Source of the DNA: Acidobacteriota bacterium | GTDB taxonomy: Bacteria; Acidobacteriota; Terriglobia; Bryobacterales; Bryobacteraceae | Assembly: GCA_003223065.1 (NCBI GenBank) | Contig: QHXU01000151.1 | Location: forward strand, 13,356 to 23,938 | Reading direction: 5' to 3' | DNA length: 10,583 nucleotides | In this document: positions 1 through 5,688 of the stretch, piece by piece | Position numbering within the stretch: the first letter of the stretch is position 1 | How the letters are laid out: each line of letters starts with the position of its first letter | The notes under the pieces: generated by a model | Told to the model about the DNA's origin: nothing | Databases searched by the model: none | Seen by the model: only the letters and a program-made list of their open reading frames with translations | Translations under genes and position numbers: made by a program

Positions 1-435
1 CCCGCGCCGAACCTCTCCGCCGTATTCATGTTCACGACGCTCGCGTCGATCGGCCTGCCGATGCTCAATAACTTCATTGGCGAGTATCTCGTGCTGCAAG
101 GAACCGCGCAGGCGAACTTCACCTGGACCACATTCGCCGCCACCGGCGTGATTCTTTCCGCATGCTACATGCTATGGATGTACCAGCGCGTGTTTTTCGG
201 AAAAGCTTCGGGTTCCGTCAGCCACCACCTCACCGACCTTACGGCGCGGGAATGGGTGGCGATTCTTCCCCTGCTAACGTTGATGCTCTGGATGGGTACG
301 TTCACGCAGAGCTTCATGCCGCCCATTAGCGCTCAGAATGCCCGCATTCTCGACCAGACAAAGCAGCTGGGCGTGGAGCGGGTGCATAAGCAGGGACCCG
401 GTGTCCCGCTAGCGGAGGCGCGGCGTGGGCGATAA
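1..435 (+). CDS. nuoM: NADH-quinone oxidoreductase subunit M, 3' end (partial)
   Basis: This is the C-terminal 144 residues of an antiporter-like membrane subunit of respiratory complex I, which helps couple NADH oxidation and quinone reduction to proton export. The reading frame is open from base 1, so the gene begins outside the window; the ATG at 28 is internal. A NuoM-like segment (LASIGLPMLNNFIGEYLVL) matches the conserved G-x-P-x-x-x-x-F-x-G-E region of these subunits. Three hydrophobic stretches follow one another: around the GLP/GEYLVL segment, around ATGVILSACYMLWMYQRVFFG, and around WVAILPLLTLMLWMG. The tail is short and polar and ends in EARRGR. The stop at 433-435 lies inside the start of nuoN, an 11-bp overlap typical of nuo operons. 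NuoL is the main alternative, but the immediate nuoN neighbour and the short C-terminus favour NuoM. Confidence 0.9.
   Translation, partial: PAPNLSAVFMFTTLASIGLPMLNNFIGEYLVLQGTAQANFTWTTFAATGVILSACYMLWMYQRVFFGKASGSVSHHLTDLTAREWVAILPLLTLMLWMGTFTQSFMPPISAQNARILDQTKQLGVERVHKQGPGVPLAEARRGR
414..418 (+). promoter_or_regulatory. Ribosome binding site of nuoN (GGAGG)
   Basis: A perfect GGAGG lies inside the end of nuoM, six bases before the GTG at 425. It supports this GTG as the true nuoN start and the 11-bp overlap with nuoM. Confidence 0.7.
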
Positions 436-1882
436 CTTTTTCCCTACAGGCGCGGAATACTTCCGGATTCTTCCGGAAATGATCCTCACCGTGGCCGGAA
501 CGCTCATCATGTTTTTCGAGGCGGTGCTGCCCGAGAGCGCGAAGCGAATGTTGGGACCCCTGTCGGTGGCGGGGCTCGCTGCAGCGCTCTGTGCGGCGCT
601 CGCCGCCAACAACAATCCCGGTCCGGCGTTCCAGAACATGCTCGTGATCGACGGTTTCGCCACCTTCTTCCGGGTCCTGGTGATAGCGGTGGGGTTGCTG
701 GCCGTTTTCGGCTCCACTGAATACCTCAGGCGGGAGCAGTCCACGGGCGGTGAGTTCTATGCCTTGATCCTGTTCAGCGTGGTGGGACAGTGCGTAATGT
801 CGACGGCAAACGAGCTGATCATGATTTTCATCGGCCTCGAGATCTCGTCGATCGCCACCTATATCCTGGCAGGCTATCTGCGCGACGATCCGCGCAATAA
901 CGAATCGGCGCTCAAGTATTTCCTGCTCGGCTCCTTCGCCACGGCGTTTCTGCTCTACGGAATCGCCTGGATCTACGGCATCACCGGCTCGACCAATCTG
1001 GTGGAGATCCGCCGCGTGCTGATCTCGGCCGCGGCTCCGCCCCTGGTACTCACCGGCACATCCGCGGCGTTGATGTTCGTCGGCTTCGGATTCAAGATCT
1101 CAGTGGCCCCGTTTCAGATCTGGGCGCCGGATGTGTATCAAGGCGCGCCGGCTCCGGTGGCCGCGTTTCTTTCCGTAGGTCCGAAGGCGGCGGCGTTCGC
1201 GATCCTGTTGCGCGTGTTCACCACGGCGTTCGGCTCAATCGCGGTCCGCTGGGAGCCGTTCGTGTGGGGATGCGCCCTGGCGACGATGATCGTCGGGAAC
1301 TTCGCGGCTCTGCAGCAATCGAACATCAAGCGCATGCTTGCCTACAGCTCGATCGCGCATGCAGGCTATGTTCTGGTCGCCGTGACGGCGCATTCCGATG
1401 TCGGCGGCGCCGCGGCCATGTTCTATCTGGCGGCGTACGCGTTCACCAATTTCGGCGCCTTCGCGGTGGTGACGTACTTTTCCCGGAAGGGCGAGAAGTA
1501 CGTGAGCATTGACGACTTCGCCGGCCTCGCGCAACGCCAGCCGGCGATGGCCGCGATGCTGGCCATCTTTCTAATGTCTCTGATCGGCGTGCCCCTCACG
1601 GGCGGCTTCTTCGGCAAGTTCTACATTTTCAAGGCGGCGCTCGATGCGGACCTGGTCTGGCTCACGGTGCTGGGCCTTTTGAACAGCGCCGTCGCGGCTT
1701 TCTACTATTTGCGCATCCTTGTGGTGATGTACATGAACGAACCGGGCGCGTCGGTAGCCGATCTACCGCCTGTGGACGGGGCGATGAAGATTGCGGTCTA
1801 CGGCTCCGCGGTGGCGACGCTGGTGCTCGGCATCTTCCCCTCGCTGGTGCTCGATTTCGCGAGCAAAGCGGCTCTAAAATAG
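425..1882 (+). CDS. nuoN: NADH-quinone oxidoreductase subunit N
   Basis: This is a membrane subunit of proton-pumping complex I, homologous to Mrp-type antiporter subunits. Its 485 residues equal the usual NuoN length. Conserved features are visible: the glutamate of the GLEI motif in a membrane helix (about E139), the ALKYFLLGS lysine (about K164), the broken-helix region K-x-x-x-x-P-F-x-x-W-x-P-D-V-Y-x-G-A-P (about 224-242), the NIKRMLAYSSIAHAGY signature (about 300-315) with its helix-12-type lysine, and GGFFGKF with a late conserved lysine (about K398). These charged residues form the proton path. Hydrophobic helices run throughout. The start is GTG, preceded by GGAGG and overlapping nuoM, so it is probably translated by coupling. 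It is the last nuo gene here: the next gene lies on the opposite strand only 7 bp beyond the stop. Confidence 0.96.
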   Translation: MGDNFFPTGAEYFRILPEMILTVAGTLIMFFEAVLPESAKRMLGPLSVAGLAAALCAALAANNNPGPAFQNMLVIDGFATFFRVLVIAVGLLAVFGSTEYLRREQSTGGEFYALILFSVVGQCVMSTANELIMIFIGLEISSIATYILAGYLRDDPRNNESALKYFLLGSFATAFLLYGIAWIYGITGSTNLVEIRRVLISAAAPPLVLTGTSAALMFVGFGFKISVAPFQIWAPDVYQGAPAPVAAFLSVGPKAAAFAILLRVFTTAFGSIAVRWEPFVWGCALATMIVGNFAALQQSNIKRMLAYSSIAHAGYVLVAVTAHSDVGGAAAMFYLAAYAFTNFGAFAVVTYFSRKGEKYVSIDDFAGLAQRQPAMAAMLAIFLMSLIGVPLTGGFFGKFYIFKAALDADLVWLTVLGLLNSAVAAFYYLRILVVMYMNEPGASVADLPPVDGAMKIAVYGSAVATLVLGIFPSLVLDFASKAALK

Positions 1883-1889
1883 GCGCTTC

Positions 1890-2576
1890 CTAAAAGTGCG
1901 AGCGAAGGTCGGAGAACTTTTCGACCATCAGGAATCGGCCGTTCTGGCCGCCGCGCAGTTCCTGATGTTCGAGCACCCAGGTGTGCGGGTGCGGCACGAG
2001 CACCGCGTTCAGTCCGGCCGCGAGCGCCGGATTGATGTCGGAGTTCGGCGAGTTGCCGATCATCCACGTCTGCTCCGGAAGGAAGCCGTGCTCTTCGATC
2101 AGGCGCCGGTACGCGGGAGCGTCCTTTTCCTTTACGATCGCCGTGAGCGCGAAATACCGGCCCAACCCCGAGCGGTCCACCTTCATCCGCTGTTCTTCCG
2201 GATGACCCTTGGTGAACAGCATGAGATGGTGGCGCGAGACCAGGTAGTCCAGGGTCTGCTCGACGCCCTCGATCAGTTCGAGAGGTTGCTCCAGAATTCG
2301 CTCGGCGAGCGACATTACGTGCTCGAGATCGTCCGTCCGGATCTCGTGCTCGGCCAGGTGTTGATAGGCCTCCTGCAGGTTGCGCCCGAAATTCTTGCAG
2401 CCGTAGCCGTGGACCTTCGCGCTGGCCAATTCGATCTCATTCAGGACTTCGCGCACCTGCGCCGGGCTGAGCGTCGAATGGCCGAGAAAGTCGACGAAGT
2501 CATCGAAGGCGCGCTCAAAGTAGATGTTATTTTCCCAAAGCGTGTCATCGGCGTCGAAGATCAGCTGCTGTTTCAT
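1890..2576 (-). CDS. HAD superfamily hydrolase (phosphatase-like)
   Basis: This 228-residue cytoplasmic protein is a haloacid dehalogenase-superfamily enzyme, probably a phosphatase acting on a small phosphorylated metabolite; the substrate cannot be read from sequence. Motif I is DADDT at residues 8-12, with the nucleophile D8 and acid/base D10. An alpha-helical cap insertion follows (about 15-100). Motif II is the FTKG threonine near 122, motif III a lysine near 149-151 (VKEKD), and motif IV GNSPNSD at 174-180. The GNSP-x-SDINPALAAG form of motif IV, with N in place of the first acidic residue and D180 kept, is one I recall from a subgroup of HAD proteins. The start codon overlaps the stop of the upstream Lon-domain gene as ATGA, so the two are probably co-translated. 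No strong Shine-Dalgarno is visible, which fits coupling. It converges on nuoN with a 7-bp gap. Confidence 0.88.
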   Translation of the reverse strand: MKQQLIFDADDTLWENNIYFERAFDDFVDFLGHSTLSPAQVREVLNEIELASAKVHGYGCKNFGRNLQEAYQHLAEHEIRTDDLEHVMSLAERILEQPLELIEGVEQTLDYLVSRHHLMLFTKGHPEEQRMKVDRSGLGRYFALTAIVKEKDAPAYRRLIEEHGFLPEQTWMIGNSPNSDINPALAAGLNAVLVPHPHTWVLEHQELRGGQNGRFLMVEKFSDLRSHF

Positions 2577-3205
2577 TCAATGCCGGCTATGCCGCGGCCG
2601 TAGCCGTTGCGCGGCGCCACCTCCTTCACATGCTGGATCCTCCGCTGCCGGATCAGGTAGGTAGGAAAGAAATCGGCCAGTTGGCGCAAACGCTCTGCTT
2701 CGCTGCGCGTAGCGAGCAACACCTGACGGAACGTGAGGTCCGGGACGGGCTGGGCCAAACGAAAGCTCAATTGCTGGCCTTCCGTCTCCGAGCTTTCGAG
2801 CGGCTCACTGGACGAAAGCGCTTGCAATTGGTTGTAGCCATCGATGGCGCGTTTCTGGATATCGGGCGGGACAGGCTCGAACTCCTCATCATCGAAGAAT
2901 TCGACCGAGCCGCGCAGGTAGGACCGCTCGTCGTTCAAAAGGACGATCTCGAACCTGCGCCTGCCGTAGGCCAGGATGTCCATCCGGCCGTCGGGATACT
3001 GGCGCAGGACCTTGTCCACGATTGCAGTGCAGCCGGTGTTGACGATGCCCTTCTCGTTCGCCAACACCACGCCGAACTCCTGCTGGTCGCGAATCACCTC
3101 GCCAATCATCTCTTTATAGCGATCTTCGAAAATATGCAGAGGCAGCTGCGAGCCCGGCAGAAGGACGACCTGAAGCGGAAACAGCGGCAACATACCCGGC
3201 TGCAT
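2573..3205 (-). CDS. Lon N-terminal (substrate-binding) domain protein, LON peptidase-like
   Basis: This 210-residue protein matches the stand-alone form of the N-terminal domain of Lon protease (LAN/PF02190 type). The ATPase and protease domains of Lon are absent. The family hallmark near the N-terminus is clear: LPLFPLQVVLLPG (about 6-18) followed by LHIFEDRYKEM (about 23-33). Further on is the G-x-R-R-F-x-I strand (about 81-87) and a helical C-terminal half. Stand-alone members are widespread but their role is poorly defined; binding of unfolded or peptide substrates is inferred from Lon. The ATG at 3205 is used here, but the ATG four codons later, giving MLPLFPL, fits the family start equally well. 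Neither has a recognisable Shine-Dalgarno. It is the first gene of a two-gene unit with the HAD hydrolase (4-bp overlap) and is divergent from aroK. Confidence 0.87.
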   Translation of the reverse strand: MQPGMLPLFPLQVVLLPGSQLPLHIFEDRYKEMIGEVIRDQQEFGVVLANEKGIVNTGCTAIVDKVLRQYPDGRMDILAYGRRRFEIVLLNDERSYLRGSVEFFDDEEFEPVPPDIQKRAIDGYNQLQALSSSEPLESSETEGQQLSFRLAQPVPDLTFRQVLLATRSEAERLRQLADFFPTYLIRQRRIQHVKEVAPRNGYGRGIAGIE

Positions 3206-3246
3206 GCTACTATTATGGCTTTCGCGCGGGCCCTATCGCGACAAGC
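3206..3246. promoter_or_regulatory. Possible divergent promoter between the Lon-domain gene and aroK
   Basis: This 41-bp gap must hold, or lie close to, the promoter elements of both divergent genes. An AT-rich patch in otherwise GC-rich sequence reads TATTAT at 3211-3216 rightward, and CATAAT at 3217-3212 leftward. Each is one mismatch from the TATAAT -10 consensus. The rightward -35 is weak (GCAACA at 3187-3192, 18 bp away). The leftward -10 sits only six bases before the Lon-domain ATG, which would give a nearly leaderless message. Convincing -35 boxes are lacking, so this is tentative. Confidence 0.3.
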
Positions 3247-3774
3247 ATGATTCTAAAGCTGAAACGCGCTCCCGGAATCTACCTGGTCGGATTCATGGGA
3301 TGTGGGAAATCGACCGTCGGGCGGGCCCTCGCCGAAGAGCTGGGCTGGAGTTTTTTCGGCTTGGACGAAGAGATCGAACTGCGCGAGAGGGCCACCATCA
3401 CCGAAATTTTCGACACCCGCGGCGAGGCCGCGTTCCGTGAAATCGAGACCGCAATGCTGCGGGAGCGCGTGCACGCAGTGCAAAGCGGCCGGCCGCAGGT
3501 GATTGCTCTCGGCGGCGGCGCCTTCGTTAGCGAGCAGAACTTCGATCTGGTTTCGAATAACGGCGTCACCGTCTGGCTTGATTGCCCGTTCTCGATGGTG
3601 GAGCGCCGCGTCGCCGCCCAAGCGCACCGGCCCCTGGCGCGCGACCTCAATCAGCTCCACGAGCTTTACAACTCGCGCCGCGGGGCCTACGGCCGCGCCG
3701 ATTATCGAGTTGAAGTGCTTGATGACGATACGCGCGCCGCGGTGGCGAGGATCCTGGCGTTGCCCTTGTTTTAA
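3247..3774 (+). CDS. aroK: Shikimate kinase
   Basis: This enzyme phosphorylates shikimate at the 3-hydroxyl with ATP, the fifth step from DAHP in the chorismate pathway leading to aromatic amino acids. Its 175 residues are the usual size. The Walker A loop is GFMGCGKST (15-23). The substrate-binding aspartate is D40 in GLDEEIE, the shikimate-contacting arginine is R64 in FREIE, the GGG loop is 89-91, and the lid arginine is R128 in AHRPL. Oddly, the first acidic residue of the usual D-x-D pair is replaced by G38, where E. coli AroK has FYDSD. The ATG at 3247 gives a normal N-terminus just ahead of the first strand, but has no recognisable Shine-Dalgarno. Glycerate kinase starts 8 bp after the stop, suggesting one transcript. 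aroL is the alternative name; the two cannot be separated here. Confidence 0.95.
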   Translation: MILKLKRAPGIYLVGFMGCGKSTVGRALAEELGWSFFGLDEEIELRERATITEIFDTRGEAAFREIETAMLRERVHAVQSGRPQVIALGGGAFVSEQNFDLVSNNGVTVWLDCPFSMVERRVAAQAHRPLARDLNQLHELYNSRRGAYGRADYRVEVLDDDTRAAVARILALPLF

Positions 3775-3782
3775 GCATTACC

Positions 3783-5066
3783 GTGAGCCGAAAGCACGCT
3801 CTCCGAATTTTTCGCGCCGCGCTTCGAGCAGCGGATCCTCAGGAAGCTGTTTTTCGCTACTTGCGGCTTGACGGCGCAACGCTTGTGGCAGGACGCCGCC
3901 GCTATTCTCTCTCGCGGTCCGACCGGATTCAGTTGATCGGGGCGGGCAAGGCAAGCGCGGTGATGGCGCGGGCAGTGGCACGCTTGCTCGGACGCCGGGT
4001 TTCAGGAGGGTTGATCAACGTTAAATACGGCCACACGGCTCCGCCCGGCCGCGTCCTGCTCAACGAGTGCGGCCACCCCGTGCCGGATGAGAGGGGCGTC
4101 GAAGGCGCCAGGCGCATCTCCGAAATCGCCCGCGCCGCGGGTCCGCGCGATCTTCTGATCTGCCTGATCTCCGGGGGCGCTTCGGCGCTTTTGCCGCTGC
4201 CGGTTCCGCCCATGACGCTGGCCGAAAAGCAGGACATCACGCGGCGGCTTCTCGCCAGCGGCGCCTCCATCCACGAGATCAACACGGTCCGCAAGCACAT
4301 GTCCGCGATCAAAGGAGGACGGCTGGCGCAGCTTGCATTCCCGGCGACGATGATCGCGCTGATCCTTTCCGACGTGATCGGCGACGATCTTGACGTGATC
4401 GGTTCCGGTCCCACTGTGGCGGACCGGTCGAGGGTTGAGGATGCGATCCGGGTTCTGAAAAAATATTCAATCGCTAGGCCTTCGACGCCTTTTCAAGAGA
4501 CGCCGAAGCCAGGCGATGCCGCGCTCTCGCTTACCCAGAACATTATGATCGGCAGCAATCGCCAGGCGATCCACGCCGCAGCCCGGGAGGCCCGCTCACT
4601 GGGCTATCGAACCCTGGTGCTCTCGGCGTGCATCGAAGGCGAGACGCGCGATATTGCGTCGATGCACGCAGCGATCGTGAAGGAAATTTTCGCCAGCGGC
4701 AGTCCCGTGCGCCCCCCGGCTTGCATTCTTTCGGGTGGTGAGACGACCGTGACCGTGCGGGGGAAGGGCCTCGGCGGAAGAAATCAGGAGTTTGTGCTCG
4801 CGGCGGCGCTGGCGCTCGACGGATTCGGTCCGGCCACGATCTTCAGCGCCGGAACCGATGGGACCGACGGCCCGACGGACGCCGCCGGAGCAATTGCCGA
4901 TTCCGAAACATTGCGACGCGCCCGCGCGTTTCAATTAGACGCGCGCGGTTTTCTCGAGAACAACGACTCTTATCATTTCTTCGAACGGCTAAATGCGCTG
5001 GTGAAGACCGGCCCGACGGGAACGAACGTAATGGACATCCGAATCCTGCTGGTCCCGCGGCTTTAG
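3783..5066 (+). CDS. Glycerate 2-kinase (DUF4147/MOFRL family)
   Basis: Proteins of this family (GckA/TtuD-like) use ATP to phosphorylate glycerate, normally giving 2-phosphoglycerate, and feed glycerate from serine, glyoxylate or sugar-acid catabolism into glycolysis. The 427-residue length fits. The N-terminal DUF4147 part shows GAGKAS (53-58), GHPVPDE (97-103), ISGGASALLPLP (129-140), INTVRKHMSAIKGGRLA (166-182), with a lysine typical of the active site, and LSDVIGDDLDVIGSGPT (195-211). The C-terminal MOFRL part shows LSGGETTV (316-323), GGRNQEF (331-337), SAGTDGTDGPTDAAGA (355-370) and the end motif TGPTGTNVMDI (409-419). The GTG at 3783 is chosen because the following RIFRAALRAADP is the usual family N-terminus; no clear Shine-Dalgarno is seen. 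It lies 8 bp after aroK and overlaps the stop of the convergent downstream gene by 4 bp. Confidence 0.94.
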   Translation: MSRKHALRIFRAALRAADPQEAVFRYLRLDGATLVAGRRRYSLSRSDRIQLIGAGKASAVMARAVARLLGRRVSGGLINVKYGHTAPPGRVLLNECGHPVPDERGVEGARRISEIARAAGPRDLLICLISGGASALLPLPVPPMTLAEKQDITRRLLASGASIHEINTVRKHMSAIKGGRLAQLAFPATMIALILSDVIGDDLDVIGSGPTVADRSRVEDAIRVLKKYSIARPSTPFQETPKPGDAALSLTQNIMIGSNRQAIHAAAREARSLGYRTLVLSACIEGETRDIASMHAAIVKEIFASGSPVRPPACILSGGETTVTVRGKGLGGRNQEFVLAAALALDGFGPATIFSAGTDGTDGPTDAAGAIADSETLRRARAFQLDARGFLENNDSYHFFERLNALVKTGPTGTNVMDIRILLVPRL

Positions 5067-5419
5067 CGCGTGCCTACTTTGCGTTCCGGGACGCTTTCAG
5101 GCGGACGCGCGGAGAACATCTTGAATATGAGGGTACGGCGGATGTTCAACTCGCTACCTCGCCCGTAGCGGTTCAATACGGAAGCGGCCACTTGCACTAC
5201 CACCCCGATAGCGATCCAGACCTGCCAATGAGAGAACAGGCCGGCAATCGCGAATTCGCCCGACAAACCCATATCCGAGGCAAGACGCCAGAACCCTAGC
5301 ACGTACGCCATGAGGGCGGCGGGAATAAGCAGAGCTCCAAGCGCGAGCGCCAAACGACGATTCTTCCGATCTTTGCGTTGCAAACTGCGTCCCCGCGGAA
5401 GCCTGATGCGAACGAGCAT
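5063..5419 (-). CDS. Small basic two-helix membrane protein, unknown function
   Basis: I do not recognise this 118-residue protein. It has a strongly basic N-terminus (R and K through residue 22), a hydrophobic helix at about 23-45 (LALALGALLIPAALMAYVLGF), a second at about 58-82 (ending IAIGVVVQVAASVL), and a basic, proline-containing C-terminal tail. The charge pattern predicts a helical hairpin with both ends in the cytoplasm. There is no cleavage site for a signal peptidase. An AAGGA lies nine bases before the ATG, which supports the start. Its stop codon overlaps the glycerate kinase stop on the other strand (TTAG at 5063-5066). Transcription probably begins in the 269-bp gap it shares with the large exported-protein gene. 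That it is a real gene rests on the good ribosome binding site, the coherent membrane topology and the lack of any competing gene. Confidence 0.7.
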   Translation of the reverse strand: MLVRIRLPRGRSLQRKDRKNRRLALALGALLIPAALMAYVLGFWRLASDMGLSGEFAIAGLFSHWQVWIAIGVVVQVAASVLNRYGRGSELNIRRTLIFKMFSARPPESVPERKVGTR

Positions 5420-5576
5420 TTCGAATCATCCTTAGGACCAGCTTAGCAGGAAAGCCCAGAATACTTGAGATCGCCCGGCTCACATGGAACGCATGAAACG
5501 CGCTCCAGTGCAGCGCGAGCGCGAGTGTCTCAAGAAATGTTTTTTAACAATGACCCTCTTCCTGGCGTCTTTTTCA

Positions 5577-5605
5577 TAGACAGCGGCTGCTGTTCATGAG
5601 ATTAT
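5577..5605 (+). promoter_or_regulatory. Possible sigma-70-type promoter of the 1121-aa gene
   Basis: TAGACA at 5577-5582 differs from the -35 consensus by one base. After a 17-bp spacer, GATTAT at 5600-5605 matches the -10 consensus at four positions, including the key second A and final T. Transcription would start near 5612, leaving a leader of about 77 nt that includes the hairpin at 5619-5635. This rests only on consensus matching. Confidence 0.33.
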
Positions 5606-5618
5606 GGCCGGGACAAAC

Positions 5619-5635
5619 GGAGGGCTGGGCCCTCC
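5619..5635. other. Perfect 7-bp inverted repeat with 3-nt loop in the leader
   Basis: GGAGGGC at 5619-5625 pairs fully with GCCCTCC at 5629-5635 around a TGG loop. It lies just after the proposed transcription start and ends 53 bases before the ATG of the 1121-aa gene. No T-run follows on either strand, so it is not a standard intrinsic terminator. It could be an mRNA-stabilising stem-loop or a protein-binding site. Confidence 0.5.
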
Positions 5636-5675
5636 AATCTCCGATGGCGGAGTGATAGAGTAAAAAGCCAAGGTG

Positions 5676-5681
5676 AAGGAG
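5676..5681 (+). promoter_or_regulatory. Ribosome binding site of the 1121-aa gene (AAGGAG)
   Basis: A six-base AAGGAG match to the anti-Shine-Dalgarno sequence is spaced seven bases from the ATG at 5689. It fixes the start that yields the signal peptide. Confidence 0.8.
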
Positions 5682-5688
5682 TCCCTGA

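Larger units (their letters stand above)
5420..5688. other. Intergenic region (269 bp), divergent control region
   Basis: This is the longest stretch without a convincing gene. It separates the - strand small membrane protein from the + strand 1121-aa gene. It has A/T-rich patches (for example around 5537-5549 and 5568-5580) unlike the coding sequence around it. It contains a possible + strand promoter, a perfect 7-bp hairpin and a strong ribosome binding site, listed separately. I see no clear promoter for the - strand gene, no tRNA and no convincing small gene. Confidence 0.7.

Noticed and set aside
1896..3250. Two long + strand open frames (235 and 206 codons) opposite the HAD and Lon-domain genes
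   Set aside because: Both are codon-aligned mirrors of well-recognised genes, are rich in arginine and show no family features.
3929..4414. A 161-codon - strand frame inside the glycerate kinase gene
   Set aside because: It lies fully within conserved kinase motifs, has low-complexity A/R/S/P composition and no ribosome site considered convincing.
5154..5483. A 109-codon - strand frame overlapping the small membrane protein gene
   Set aside because: It is out of frame with the membrane protein, lacks coherent hydrophobic segments and has mixed S/R-rich composition; the 118-residue frame has the better ribosome site and topology.
5484..5579. A 31-codon + strand frame in the intergenic region
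   Set aside because: It has no Shine-Dalgarno, no recognisable content, and its stop overlaps the proposed -35 box of the next gene.
5619..5635. Hairpin as an intrinsic terminator
   Set aside because: No T-run follows the stem on either strand, and it sits in the leader of a downstream gene.
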